Origin: an uncultured Faecalibacterium sp.
Lineage (GTDB): Bacteria > Bacillota > Clostridia > Oscillospirales > Ruminococcaceae
Assembly (NCBI GenBank): GCA_934513205.1
Contig: CAKSWU010000002.1
Location: 62,001 to 126,000 of the forward strand
Reading direction: 5' to 3'
DNA: 64,000 bases
This document shows positions 1-8,120 of this stretch, piece after piece. Position 1 is the stretch's first letter. Each line of letters starts with the position of its first letter. Under the pieces are notes generated by a model. It ran no database searches and was not told where the DNA came from. It worked only from the letters and a program-made list of their open reading frames with translations. The position numbers and the translations under genes are program-made.

Positions 1-294
1 GTACTGGTCCAGCCGGGTCACAAGACCGCTGCTTTCCAGCAAGGGCATGAACTCGGACGGCGACACGCACCCCCGCGTGGGGTGGTTCCAGCGCACCAGT
101 GCCTCCATGCCCACGATGGCCCGGGTCATGCTGTTGCACTTGGGCTGCAAAAAGAAGCAGAATTCGCGGTTTTTCAGCGCCCGTTCCAGCTCGGACAGCT
201 GCAACTGCTGCGCGGGACCGTCCGCAGGAGAACGCAATGCGGCCCCCTCTGCGGCAGGAACGCTAACGTTTTCGCTTTTTTTCATTTCCGGCAT
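1..294 (-). CDS. EAL-domain protein (c-di-GMP phosphodiesterase family), cut by window edge
   Basis: The first 98 residues of a minus-strand gene that runs off the left edge. After about 30 low-complexity residues the reading frame matches the start of an EAL domain: a QPK segment, then GMEALVRWNHPTRG and SPSEFMPLLESSGLV, which correspond to the EALxRW and SPxEFIPxAE blocks of the family. EAL enzymes hydrolyse cyclic di-GMP; the E of EALVRW is a metal ligand and is present. The start at 294 is the first ATG; a second ATG nine bases on is possible, and neither has a strong ribosome-binding site. Catalytic activity cannot be judged because the remaining metal ligands lie outside the window. Confidence 0.8.
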   Translation of the reverse strand, partial: MPEMKKSENVSVPAAEGAALRSPADGPAQQLQLSELERALKNREFCFFLQPKCNSMTRAIVGMEALVRWNHPTRGCVSPSEFMPLLESSGLVTRLDQY

Positions 295-360
295 AACACA
301 AACCCTCGCTACCAGATCAAAACGGCGGGATCCAGACAAAAAATGTCGTTCTTACATGCC

Positions 361-389
361 AGTATAACACGATTCTCAAACTTTTGAAA
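361..389 (-). promoter_or_regulatory. Putative sigma-A promoter for the EAL gene
   Basis: A good -10 (TATACT on the minus strand, 361-366) lies about 70 bases upstream of the EAL start. The -35 region 17 bases further is weak (TTTCAA-like). This is the only promoter-like pattern in the 230 bases between the EAL gene and the PF06541 gene. Confidence 0.4.
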
Positions 390-524
390 TAGATATTTCC
401 AAGTTTCGCGTGCAAGACGGCACGGATGCCGCCCGGCGGTGCCGGATGCGGAAGCAAAAGCCGCTGCACTCGTCCGGAAAAAACAAAGGCAGCACCGGGA
501 ATTTCCGGTACTGCCGGGAAAGGC

Positions 525-1601
525 TTACTTTTTCCGGGAAGAGTCGTCGCTCTCCCGGCGCTCCAAACGGGCACGCAAAGTGCCAAGCGTAGTCTTTTTT
601 ACGCCGTGTTTCAGCTGGGGGAAGGCCCGCAGCATACGCCGGGGACCGATGAACCGGGGGGTGCGCAGCAGCTGGGCCTGCATCTCCTCGCTGCGTGCCT
701 GCAGCTCCGAAGCCAGCTGCTCCAGACGCAGCAGCTCGGCGGCCCGCTCGGCAGTGCCTCTGGCAGCCAGCTTTGCGGCGTTGGCGGCCTCGGTGGCGTT
801 GAGACGGGCGGTCTCAGAGGCGTGCTTGGCGGCATCCAGTGCCTGATCAGCCTTGGCGCGGGCGGCAGCCAGGGTCTCGGACAGGCTGCGCTTGTCCGGG
901 GCGGCGCCGCGGGCTTCGGCGGCAGCCAGCTTCAGCTGCAGGCGCTGCTCGTCCAGCTTCTGGTCGGCGGTCAGGGTGGTGATGCCCAGCAGCTGGGTCA
1001 TGGCATCGCTGACGGCGTGGATGCTGTCTGCCAGCTGCTCCATGGTGTCCAGTGTCCTGCTCAGACCGGAGGCTGCCACGGCGGTGGCAGCCACATCCGC
1101 CGCATACACGGCGTACAGCACGCACATCAGGATCAGGCCCACAAGGGGCGGGATCATGTGCACGAAGCCCGCCACCACCGGATGCACGATGCGCATGACC
1201 ACCAGCGTGCCCACGCCCCACAGCAGGCAGAACTCCAGACAGATGTAGCCGCCGATGTTAAAGGGAAAGTCGCTGTAATCCCACCAGCGGGTGTGGTACA
1301 GCTTGTACAGCGCCCAGCCGCCCACCAGCTCCAGCACGCTGGGCAGGATGACGCCGCCGAGATACAGCAGCAAAATGCTGTGCTGCAGGGGCGTCAGGGC
1401 AAACAGCACGAGGATCATGCCGAAGCCGTAGATGGGGCACACCGGGCCGTTCAGAAAGCCCCGGTTCACCAGCTTGCCGGTGGTGGCGGCGGCGTAGATG
1501 ACCTCCAGACACCAGCCCATGCAGGAATAGATCAGGAAATAGGCCAGAACATGGTACAGCGAAAAGCCGCAGACCATGGTATCCGTAAAAAAGGAAAGCA
1601 T
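525..1601 (-). CDS. PF06541-type membrane protein (putative ABC transporter permease) with coiled-coil tail
   Basis: 358 residues. The N-terminal ~150 residues have several hydrophobic segments and the signature of the PF06541/COG4905 family: a GWCLEV motif near residue 30, NRGFLNGP-PIYGFG near 45-60, and a WWDYSDFPFNIGGYICLEFCLLWG block. The remaining ~180 residues are charged, Ala-rich and heptad-like, predicted as a cytoplasmic coiled coil. The family is called a putative type IV ABC permease but has no firm function. It is the last gene of a minus-strand run (AlaX-like, trmB, DUF6472-like, this gene), 14 bases after the small upstream gene. Confidence 0.75.
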   Translation of the reverse strand: MLSFFTDTMVCGFSLYHVLAYFLIYSCMGWCLEVIYAAATTGKLVNRGFLNGPVCPIYGFGMILVLFALTPLQHSILLLYLGGVILPSVLELVGGWALYKLYHTRWWDYSDFPFNIGGYICLEFCLLWGVGTLVVMRIVHPVVAGFVHMIPPLVGLILMCVLYAVYAADVAATAVAASGLSRTLDTMEQLADSIHAVSDAMTQLLGITTLTADQKLDEQRLQLKLAAAEARGAAPDKRSLSETLAAARAKADQALDAAKHASETARLNATEAANAAKLAARGTAERAAELLRLEQLASELQARSEEMQAQLLRTPRFIGPRRMLRAFPQLKHGVKKTTLGTLRARLERRESDDSSRKK

Positions 1602-1615
1602 GACGCACCTCCGAT

Positions 1616-1795
1616 TCAGTTCTGCTTTTGCACGATGCGGTATTCGTCCCCCGGCTCAAAAAAGGGGCAGGCAGCGGTGCTGCGGGCAAGATACCGGGCC
1701 ATCTCGTCCTCGTCCAGCGCCGCGCCCTGCGCACAGTAATAGCTGCCGTATTCGTCCTGAAGGTTATTCAGGCACAGCTCACAGGGGTCAGACAT
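1616..1795 (-). CDS. Small DUF6472-like cysteine protein
   Basis: 59 residues: starts MSDPCELCLNN, has four Cys (C5, C8, C21, C43), an LDEDEMARYL block and ends with GDEYRIVQKQN. This matches, from memory, the small Firmicutes DUF6472 family, whose members share the C-x2-C start, the LDEDEM block and the GDEY-I end. Paired cysteines suggest metal binding, but no function is known. The ATG overlaps the end of trmB by 8 bases, so translation is probably coupled. Confidence 0.7.
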   Translation of the reverse strand: MSDPCELCLNNLQDEYGSYYCAQGAALDEDEMARYLARSTAACPFFEPGDEYRIVQKQN

Positions 1796-2552
1796 TTCCT
1801 TCGCCTTCCTGCGCGGCGGCTTCGGCAGCAGCCTCCCGTGCCATCCGCTTGAGCACCTTGGGGTCTACCCATGTCACGCTGTCGGCACCGGGCTTCTTGC
1901 GGGCGATGAGGGCTTTGATCTTGATGCCCATTTCGGTGAACATGCCCTCGTGCTCGGTGCGGATATTCCACTCCGGCTCGTTCTCGTGCAGGTCATAGGT
2001 GATCCACTCGATGTCGTAACCGGAGGCGGGGAAGTACTCCACGCTGTCCCGGAACAGATCATCGTCATCGGTCTTGAAGTAGATCTCGCCGCCGTCCTTC
2101 AGAAACTCGCGGTAGGCGATGAGCTGCCGCGGGTAGGTAAGGCGGTGCTTGTGGGAGGAGTCGTTTTTGCTCCACGGGTTGCAGAAGTTGATGTAGATGC
2201 GGCTGACGGTATCCTCCGGGGTGATGACGCCCTTGATGCGCTCAATATCGGTGCTCATGATCTTCACATTGTCGATGGGGCGGCCCGCTGCCTGATAGGC
2301 GGCTTCGATCTTGCGCTTGGCAAGGATGAGCACCTTGTCGGTGATGTCGATGCCCAGATAGTTGTTTTCCGGGTGGGCGCAGGCCAGCTGAGAGATGAAG
2401 CCGCCCTTGCCGCAGCCCAGCTCCAGAATAAAGGGCTGCTCCGGGCGGGCGTACTGACCGTGCCATTTGCCGCCCCAGATGAGGGGTTCGTGCACATGGA
2501 AGTCCGCGGCCATCAGTTCGTCGTGGGCATAGGGTTTGAAACGCATTCTCAT
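1788..2552 (-). CDS. trmB: tRNA (guanine-N7-)-methyltransferase TrmB
   Basis: 254 residues. Forms N7-methylguanosine at position 46 of tRNA with S-adenosylmethionine. The sequence shows the Rossmann SAM loop LELGCGKGGF near residue 45, YLGIDITDKV with the acidic ribose ligand, the family motif NFCNPWSKNDSSHKHRLTYPRQL (here NPWSK, where many members have DPWPK) and the substrate region IYFKTDDDDLF. The start MRMRFKPYAHDEL is preceded by AAGGAGAACA. An acidic/Ala-rich tail ends the protein. It lies between the AlaX-like gene and the small DUF6472-like gene, separated from the former by a 137-base repeat. Confidence 0.93.
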   Translation of the reverse strand: MRMRFKPYAHDELMAADFHVHEPLIWGGKWHGQYARPEQPFILELGCGKGGFISQLACAHPENNYLGIDITDKVLILAKRKIEAAYQAAGRPIDNVKIMSTDIERIKGVITPEDTVSRIYINFCNPWSKNDSSHKHRLTYPRQLIAYREFLKDGGEIYFKTDDDDLFRDSVEYFPASGYDIEWITYDLHENEPEWNIRTEHEGMFTEMGIKIKALIARKKPGADSVTWVDPKVLKRMAREAAAEAAAQEGEGNV

Positions 2553-2580
2553 AGTTTGTTGTTCTCCTTAAATTTAACGT

Positions 2581-2717
2581 GGCTCGCCCTCTCCGTCTTT
2601 GCTTCGCAAATCCACCTCTCCCAAAGGGAGAGGCCTTGGCAGTGCGGAAAACTTACCGGTTTTGCCAAGGGCTCCCCCTTTGAGGGAGCTGGCGCGTCAG
2701 CGCCTGAGAGGGCGAGG
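2581..2717. repeat. Palindromic interspersed repeat, family 1 (full copy)
   Basis: About 137 bases with outer arms GCCCTCTC and GAGAGGGCGAG, and two internal hairpins (CTCTCCCAAAGGGAGAG and CTCCCCCTTTGAGGGAG) separated by TTGGCA...TGCCAA arms. Near-identical architecture recurs at 25798-25939 and 61927-62067, with partial copies elsewhere. It resembles non-autonomous palindromic elements and does not encode a protein. Confidence 0.85.
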
Positions 2718-2721
2718 ATGC

Positions 2722-3909
2722 TTACAAATTTTGCCCCCTCAAAAATTCCTCCACCTGCTCCGGGGTAGCGGCGCAGCTGCCCTGACAGATGCCGGGCTTG
2801 CCGCCGCCGCGTCCGTTCAGGGCGGCGTTCAGGGCTTTGGTCAGGGCGCGCACATCGCCGTCCCGCCGGGCAAGGCAGTAGCCGGTGCCCTTTTCGGTGG
2901 GGGTCAAGGCGGCGCACAGACCGGTGGTGGCCTCGCTCAGCCGGACTGCCAGACGGTGCAGCCCGTCCGGGTCCAGTCCCGGCAGGGTGCGGATGGCGTC
3001 CGCATCCGGGGCGGTCAGCTGCGCAAGGGCGTCAAACAGCTGGCTGCACAGTCCAAAGTGTGTAAACTTGAGCGCGGTATACTCGTCGTAAATGCGGCGC
3101 ACCGCCACAGCGGTCTGGTCCGCCTTGGCGGACAGCAGCGCGCCGATGTCCGCCTGCCGGGCGCGCATGGCCTGCGCGGCTTCCAGCGCACGGGCTCCGC
3201 ACACCACGCTCAGCCGCACACCGCCCTTGTAGTTCTCGCTGGCAAGGATCTTGATCTGCCCCACCTGACCGGTGGTGCGGGTGTGGGTGCCGCAGCAGGC
3301 GCAGACGTCCGCACCCGGGATGGTCACGATGCGCACCTGCCCCTCGATCTCCTTTTTGGAGCGGTAGACAAGGGCGGCAAGCTCCTCCCGGGTGGGGTAG
3401 CTGACCAGCACCGGCACGTCCTGCCACACGATGCGGTTGGCGGCAAGCTCTGCCTGCCGCAGCCCCTCGGGGCTGATGGGCACACTGGTGTCCATGCGTA
3501 CCACCTCGGTGCCCACATGGAAGCCTACGTTCTCTGCCCCGAACATCTGGTGCAGGATGCCGGAAAGGATGTGCTCGCCGGTGTGCTGCTGCATCTTGTC
3601 GAACCGCCAGTCCCAGTCGATGCAGCCGGTCACAGCTGCGCCGGGCGCTGCGGCGGCAGGCAGGGCGTCCACCGTGTGCCAGATGACGCCTGCCTGCTCG
3701 TGGACGTCCAGCACCCGCAGCACCGTGCCGTCCGGCAGGGTCAGAGTGCCCCGGTCGGCGGGCTGACCGCCGCCCTCTGGGTAGAACACCGTGCCGTCCA
3801 GCGCGATGCGCCCGCCGCCGGTCTTTTCGTCCGGCTCTGCGGCAAGGATGACGCTTTCGCATTCGGTGCGGAAAGCGTCCTGTTCAAAGTATTTTTCTGT
3901 GCGCTGCAT
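2722..3909 (-). CDS. AlaX-type alanyl-tRNA editing protein (long form with DHHA1 region)
   Basis: 395 residues. Trans-editing proteins of this type deacylate Ser- or Gly-tRNA(Ala). The N-terminal half has YPEGGGQPADRGTL, then the zinc-binding HTGEH motif (HxxxH) and the second metal half-site CACCGTHTRTTGQVG. The C-terminal ~100 residues end in a DHHA1-like GRGGGKPGICQGSC segment, as in free-standing AlaX-L and in AlaRS; there is no aminoacylation domain. The ATG at 3909 is chosen because GGAGGT lies 3 bases upstream; the frame stays open far upstream but only as the antisense of malQ. First gene of the minus-strand trmB run. Confidence 0.88.
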   Translation of the reverse strand: MQRTEKYFEQDAFRTECESVILAAEPDEKTGGGRIALDGTVFYPEGGGQPADRGTLTLPDGTVLRVLDVHEQAGVIWHTVDALPAAAAPGAAVTGCIDWDWRFDKMQQHTGEHILSGILHQMFGAENVGFHVGTEVVRMDTSVPISPEGLRQAELAANRIVWQDVPVLVSYPTREELAALVYRSKKEIEGQVRIVTIPGADVCACCGTHTRTTGQVGQIKILASENYKGGVRLSVVCGARALEAAQAMRARQADIGALLSAKADQTAVAVRRIYDEYTALKFTHFGLCSQLFDALAQLTAPDADAIRTLPGLDPDGLHRLAVRLSEATTGLCAALTPTEKGTGYCLARRDGDVRALTKALNAALNGRGGGKPGICQGSCAATPEQVEEFLRGQNL

Positions 3910-3921
3910 GATACCTCCAAA

Positions 3922-3960
3922 AACCCTCTCGGTCACCGCTGGCGCGAAGCGCCTGAGAGG
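3922..3960. repeat. Short fragment of family 1 repeat
   Basis: CCCTCTCGGTCACCGC, then GGCGCGAAGCGCC, then GAGAGG: the outer arms of the family 1 repeat with the central hairpins deleted. It sits between the divergent AlaX-like and malQ genes. Confidence 0.6.
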
Positions 3961-3999
3961 ATCGTTCCATAAAAACCAGTATACCACGATTTTTGCCTG

Positions 4000-4028
4000 T
4001 GGAAAATAGGCTGCGGATATGTTATGAT
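4000..4028 (+). promoter_or_regulatory. Putative promoter of malQ
   Basis: TGGAAA (4000-4005), 17-base spacer, TATGAT (4023-4028), about 50 bases upstream of the malQ start. The -35 is weak but the -10 is good. Confidence 0.5.
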
Positions 4029-4080
4029 AAGAATTAACATTGATACCATCGAAATGTTGAAAAATGAGGAAGGTGCTACC

Positions 4081-5622
4081 ATGCGTGAAAGTGGAATTCT
4101 GATGCCGGTGTCCAGCTTGCCCGGCCCTTATGGGATCGGCTGCTTCGGCAAGGAAGCGTTTCGGTTTGTGGATTTTCTGGCAGAGGCAGGGCAGAAGATC
4201 TGGCAGCTGCTGCCCCTGAGCCCCACCGGCTACGGCGACAGCCCCTATCAGAGCTGCTCGGCGTTTGCAGGCAACCCCTATTTCATCGACCTTGACGCCC
4301 TGAAGGAAGAGGGGCTGCTCACGGCTGCCCAGCTCAAGGCGGAAAGCTGGGGCACAGACCCGCTGGAAGTGGACTACGGCACCTTGTACGTCAGCCGCTT
4401 TGCTGCGCTGCGCAAGGCCTACGCCGCATGGCGCCGCCAGTGCGCCGGGCTGCACGGCTGTGCCTATTACTACCCGGACGACTACTATGCCTTCACCCTT
4501 GCCAACGAGGACTGGCTGGAGGACTATGCCCTGTACATGGCGTTGAAAACCGCCAACGGCATGAAGAACTGGGTGGAGTGGGACGCCCCCTACCGCCGCC
4601 GGGACAAAAAAGCCCTTGCGGCCTTTGCTGCTGAAAACGAAGAGGAGATCGGCTTCTGGAAGTTCGTGCAGTACAAATTTGCCGTCCAGTGGCAGGCGGT
4701 CAAGACCTACGCCAACGAAAAAGGCGTGCAGATCCTGGGCGATATCCCCATTTACGTCTCTGCCGACTCGGTAGACGCATGGGTGGGCGGCGAGTTGTTC
4801 GAGCTGGATGCCGATGGCGGCTTTGCCCGGGTGGCAGGCTGCCCGCCGGATTACTTCTCCGCAGACGGTCAGCTGTGGGGCAACCCGCTGTACAACTGGG
4901 CCTACCACAAAAAGACCGGCTATGCGTGGTGGGTGCGCCGGGTGCGTCACGCACTGGGCATCTACGACCTGCTGCGCATCGACCACTTCCGCGGCTTCGA
5001 CACCTATTGGGCGATCCCGGCGGACAGCCTCACGGCAAAGACCGGTAAGTGGGAGACCGGCCCCCGTATGGAACTGTTCAACGCGCTGGAGGCCGCCCTC
5101 GGCAAGCTGCCCATCATTGCCGAGGATCTGGGCGAGCTGTTCCCCAGTGTGCGCAAGCTGCTGGCGGACAGCGGCTTCCCGGGCATGAAGGTGCTGCAGT
5201 TCGCGTTCAGCGGCGGGGACAACGAGTATCTGCCCCACAACCATGTCAAAAATTGCGTGGTGTATCCCGGCACCCACGATAACACCACCCTGACCGACTG
5301 GTGGGAGAACGGCGCTTCGGATAAGGAAAAAGCCACCGCTGCCGCCTATCTGCACCTGACCCCCTGCAAGCCCACCGCCAAGGAGGTGGCAGCCGTCAAG
5401 ACTGCCGCCGCGCGCACTGCGCTGCTGCGGGCGGCGCTGGGCTCGGTGGCAGACCGGGCCATCATTCCCCTGTACGACTGGCTGGGTCTGGGTGCCGAGG
5501 CGCACCTGAACACCCCGGGCAAGCTGGGCGGCAACTGGGCATGGCGCGCCGCTGCCGGCTTTGAGACGAAGGCGCTGGCAAAAACCATCTGCGAAGAGTG
5601 CAGCGTGTACTGCCGCGTATAA
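4081..5622 (+). CDS. malQ: 4-alpha-glucanotransferase (amylomaltase, GH77)
   Basis: 513 residues, the normal length for GH77. Transfers alpha-1,4-glucan segments between maltodextrins in the cytoplasm. Visible motifs: LPLSPTGYGDSPYQSCSAFAGNPYFIDL near the N-terminus, then RIDHFRGFDTYW (nucleophile Asp region), IAEDLGE (acid/base Glu) and YPGTHDNTTLTDWW (third carboxylate). The start at 4081 is preferred over the upstream in-frame ATG at 4024 because GAGGAAGGTG precedes it and homology begins exactly there (MRESGILMPVSSLPG). No other maltose genes are adjacent. Confidence 0.96.
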   Translation: MRESGILMPVSSLPGPYGIGCFGKEAFRFVDFLAEAGQKIWQLLPLSPTGYGDSPYQSCSAFAGNPYFIDLDALKEEGLLTAAQLKAESWGTDPLEVDYGTLYVSRFAALRKAYAAWRRQCAGLHGCAYYYPDDYYAFTLANEDWLEDYALYMALKTANGMKNWVEWDAPYRRRDKKALAAFAAENEEEIGFWKFVQYKFAVQWQAVKTYANEKGVQILGDIPIYVSADSVDAWVGGELFELDADGGFARVAGCPPDYFSADGQLWGNPLYNWAYHKKTGYAWWVRRVRHALGIYDLLRIDHFRGFDTYWAIPADSLTAKTGKWETGPRMELFNALEAALGKLPIIAEDLGELFPSVRKLLADSGFPGMKVLQFAFSGGDNEYLPHNHVKNCVVYPGTHDNTTLTDWWENGASDKEKATAAAYLHLTPCKPTAKEVAAVKTAAARTALLRAALGSVADRAIIPLYDWLGLGAEAHLNTPGKLGGNWAWRAAAGFETKALAKTICEECSVYCRV

Positions 5623-5699
5623 TCCGCGGGAAAGCACGGCGTTTTGTTTGGCAATCTGACGAAAATGTAAAAATCCGGAAGAAAATTTGTGCGATTTGC

Positions 5700-5728
5700 T
5701 GGAAAAAGTCGCGATTCAATGGTATAAT
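5700..5728 (+). promoter_or_regulatory. Putative promoter of the GGDEF-like gene
   Basis: TGGAAA (5700-5705), 17-base spacer and a consensus TATAAT (5723-5728). It lies in the 280-base gap between malQ and the GGDEF-like gene, leaving a leader of about 170 bases in which no convincing structured RNA was seen. Confidence 0.55.
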
Positions 5729-5902
5729 GTCGCTGAAGCGGGGTTATACCATTTTTTATTTGCCACATTCCCGGTGTTTCCGGGAACGCGGCAGACAAAA
5801 CAGCGGCAGGCTCCGGCAGAGGTTTCCCCGAAGAATGCGGGAAACAGGCAACGGAACACAGCGGCTGGGTGCGCTGTGGGCAGGATGATGGGGAAATAAC
5901 AC

Positions 5903-6691
5903 ATGAAGAAAGAATGGACAGAGCAGGAGCTGCGCAGCTTTGCACAAGCGGCACAGGCTGCCTTTGAAACGGTGACCCTGACCGAGCAGCCGCCGGACAA
6001 CAACTGGCGGGACGAGGGACTGCATGTGGACTACGAGCTGCGCAACGGCCGGGTGGACTGCGTGCTGCGCCGCCATGTGGAGGCCGACGGCAGACACTTT
6101 GAGCTGCAGCTGTCGGCGCCGCTGGCGGGCAATGTGCTGCCGGAAGAGCGCATGACCCCCCGGGAGCGGGAGCTGTGCCGCGAGGATATGTGCCGCGATT
6201 TTCTGACCGGCGTGTACAACCGCCGCTATCTGGAGACGGTGTTTGCCGCAAAGCTGGAGCAGTGCGCGGCGCAGGGCCGCAAGGCGGCTGTGGCACTTGT
6301 GACCATTGACGATGGGCAGAAGCTGCGGGACGCCTATGGTCAGCCGGTGATGGACCAGCTGCACTGCTTTGTGGGCAACCAGTGGAAGAAGAGCTTTGAC
6401 ACCCCCGCCGTCCGCGTGGTCTGCCGCCTGACCGGCAGCGTTTTTGTGGTGGGCTGTCTGGACACCGACGGCAAGCGGCTGGCAGAGGAGATGCAGAATC
6501 TCTACCGGCGGATGCCCCGGGAGTGCATCACCACCACCGGCATGATGCGCCGGGTGCCCTTTACCCTGAGCTGCGGCGTAGCCGGGCTGGAGGATGTGCA
6601 GGCTGCTCACTGGCAGGCACTGTACGAGCTGTGCGATGCGCGTCTGCGGGCCGCACAGGCTGCCGGTGGCGACCGCATGATCGCAGACTGA
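5903..6691 (+). CDS. Degenerate GGDEF-domain protein
   Basis: 262 residues. The last ~170 residues follow the GGDEF fold: it opens with the hallmark DFLTGVYNRRYLE (residues ~98-110), has the VALVTIDDGQKLRDAYG block (normally D-x-FK-xxND-xxGH) and PFTLSCGVAG near the end. The signature position reads RVVCRLTGSVFVV, so GGDEF is replaced by TGSVF and the catalytic acidic residues are gone. An active cyclase is therefore unlikely; a binding or scaffold role is inferred. The first ~90 residues are a short unrecognised sensor-like region without membrane segments. A strong terminator follows. The cut EAL gene at the left edge suggests c-di-GMP signalling in this genome. Confidence 0.75.
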   Translation: MKKEWTEQELRSFAQAAQAAFETVTLTEQPPDNNWRDEGLHVDYELRNGRVDCVLRRHVEADGRHFELQLSAPLAGNVLPEERMTPRERELCREDMCRDFLTGVYNRRYLETVFAAKLEQCAAQGRKAAVALVTIDDGQKLRDAYGQPVMDQLHCFVGNQWKKSFDTPAVRVVCRLTGSVFVVGCLDTDGKRLAEEMQNLYRRMPRECITTTGMMRRVPFTLSCGVAGLEDVQAAHWQALYELCDARLRAAQAAGGDRMIAD

Positions 6692-6702
6692 ATGGAATAA
6701 GA

Positions 6703-6746
6703 TCCCCCTTTCCGTGGAATGCTAAGGACGGAAAGGGGGATTTTTT
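6703..6746 (+). terminator. Rho-independent terminator that also holds the next gene's ribosome-binding site
   Basis: Perfect 13-bp stem: TCCCCCTTTCCGT (6703-6715) pairs with ACGGAAAGGGGGA (6728-6740), 12-base loop, followed by TTTTTT. The 3' arm AAAGGGGGA is also the only plausible Shine-Dalgarno for the ATG at 6749. Confidence 0.85.
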
Positions 6747-6748
6747 GG

Positions 6749-7189
6749 ATGCAAGAACCCAAAAACGACAATCTGGCCCTGCTGGAAGCCGTGGTGCAGA
6801 ACACGGAAATGGGCAAAAACACGCTGGAACAGATCCTGCCCATGACCGAGGACACCCGGTTCAAGGCAGAGCTGCTGCGCCAGCGCAACATCTACCAGCA
6901 GCTGAATCAGGAGGCGCACACCGCCATTGACGCCTGCGGCGGTACCGCGCAGGGGCAGAGCACCATGGCAAAGCTGAACACCAGAATGGGCATCGGTCTC
7001 AAGACCCTGACGGACAAGTCCACCCGCAATCTGGCCCAGATGCTGACGCAGGGCAGCGGCATGGGGGTGGTGGACTGCGTGAAGGCGCAGAAGGACTGCC
7101 CCAACGCCGCACCCGGAGCAAAACGCCTTGCCCAGCGGCTGATGGACTTTGAAGAGGACAACCGGGTCAAGCTGGAACAGTTTTTGTAA
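6749..7189 (+). CDS. Ferritin-like helical bundle protein (DUF2383-like), function unknown
   Basis: 146 residues, almost entirely helix-forming, no signal or membrane segment. The pattern (ALLEAVVQNTEMGKNTLEQIL, RNIYQQLNQEAHTAI, the conserved KLNTRMGIGLKTL block and a C-terminal FEEDNRVKLEQFL) matches a widespread Firmicutes family of four-helix proteins that I associate with the ferritin-like superfamily; no full set of iron ligands is obvious. The ATG at 6749 is chosen for its position after AAAGGGGGA; an upstream in-frame start would lie inside the terminator. Monocistronic between two terminators. Confidence 0.6.
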   Translation: MQEPKNDNLALLEAVVQNTEMGKNTLEQILPMTEDTRFKAELLRQRNIYQQLNQEAHTAIDACGGTAQGQSTMAKLNTRMGIGLKTLTDKSTRNLAQMLTQGSGMGVVDCVKAQKDCPNAAPGAKRLAQRLMDFEEDNRVKLEQFL

Positions 7190-7204
7190 GGATGCGCTGC
7201 GGCG

Positions 7205-7252
7205 CATAAAAAGCCCCCGCCCGTCTGGCGCAGTGCCGGGCGGGCGGGGGCT
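7205..7252. terminator. Convergent-gene terminator
   Basis: AAGCCCCCGCCCG (7210-7222) pairs with CGGGCGGGGGCTT (7240-7252). A TTTTAT tract follows on the minus strand, so it mainly ends mtnN transcription; it sits exactly between the convergent genes. Confidence 0.8.
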
Positions 7253-7276
7253 TTGCCGCGAAAGCGGCAGATCCTT

Positions 7277-7960
7277 TTACAGTGCCTCCACCATAGCTGC
7301 AACGATGCGGGTGGCGGTGGCGACGTACTCTGCGATGCTGAATTTCTTCACCACCAGCACCTCGTGACCGTCCTCGTCGGCGTTGTCGCTCATGGCGCGC
7401 AGGATGACGCAGGGCACACCGTTTTTGGCGGCGATCTGGCTCACCGCGGCGCCCTCCATCTCCACACAGTCCGGGGCGCACTTGGCTTCGATGGCGGCCT
7501 TGGTCTCGCTGTCGCCCACGAACAGGTCGCCGGTGGCGATCTTGCCCACCAGTGCCTTCACACCCGCATCGGCGCAGGCTTTTTCGGCGGCGGCGATCAG
7601 TGCCGGGTCGCCGGTGTACTCTTTCAGGAACGGCGGGTTCTGGCAGATCATATCCAGCTGGGCGTCGTGGTACAGCACCGTCTTGCCGATGACCACATCG
7701 CCAATGCCGATCTTCGAGGTCATATTGCCGGCAATACCGGAGAAGATGATCTTCTCCGCGCCGAACTTGGTGATGAGCACCTGCGTGGTGGCGGCGGCGT
7801 TGGCCTTGCCCATGCCGGCGCAGCACACCACCACCTGCTTGCCGGCCAGCGTACCCTTGTGGTACTCCACACCGCCATAGGGCTCCACGGTGACATTTTC
7901 CAGCTTTGCACACAGCTGGTCTACTTCATCGGGCATCGCGCCCATAATACCAAAGATCAT
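7277..7960 (-). CDS. mtnN: 5'-methylthioadenosine/S-adenosylhomocysteine nucleosidase
   Basis: 227 residues, full length. Cleaves the glycosidic bond of methylthioadenosine and S-adenosylhomocysteine. Starts MIFGIMGAMPDEV (the Glu after the GAM motif is a catalytic general base in the family), has SGIAGNM and GDVVIG strands, the CVEMEGAAV substrate motif, and a RAMSDNAD motif with the catalytic Asp. GAGGTTTCCT precedes the start. Its upstream neighbour on the same strand is ychF, 160 bases away across a hairpin. Confidence 0.95.
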   Translation of the reverse strand: MIFGIMGAMPDEVDQLCAKLENVTVEPYGGVEYHKGTLAGKQVVVCCAGMGKANAAATTQVLITKFGAEKIIFSGIAGNMTSKIGIGDVVIGKTVLYHDAQLDMICQNPPFLKEYTGDPALIAAAEKACADAGVKALVGKIATGDLFVGDSETKAAIEAKCAPDCVEMEGAAVSQIAAKNGVPCVILRAMSDNADEDGHEVLVVKKFSIAEYVATATRIVAAMVEAL

Positions 7961-8040
7961 AGGAAACCTCTTTTACGATTTGAAGTGGCCGACGCTTACG
8001 CTCTGGCCGTTTTAGCGGAAATTTTGTTTTTAGTCTTGTA

Positions 8041-8070
8041 AGCACCAAAAGCCTGCGGGCTTTTGGTGCT
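8041..8070. terminator. Strong hairpin between ychF and mtnN, orientation uncertain
   Basis: AGCACCAAAAGCC (8041-8053) pairs with GGCTTTTGGTGCT, with a 4-base loop. The U-rich run (CTTTTTC) lies on the plus-strand side, whereas both flanking genes are on the minus strand. It could be an attenuator or RNA-processing hairpin rather than a classical terminator for ychF. Confidence 0.5.
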
Positions 8071-8120
8071 TACTTTTTCACGGGAAGGGTCGGAACCGGA
8101 AGCGGCATCTTGGCCTGAGA

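Noticed and set aside
3910..5637. Long minus-strand frame that would extend the AlaX-like protein to ~970 residues
   Set aside because: The extension is antisense to malQ, shows low-complexity His/Val/Gly-rich shadow translation, and a good ribosome-binding site and homology start at 3909.
6907..7302. Minus-strand frame opposite the ferritin-like gene
   Set aside because: Crosses the convergent terminator and shows no motif; the plus-strand gene has a family match.
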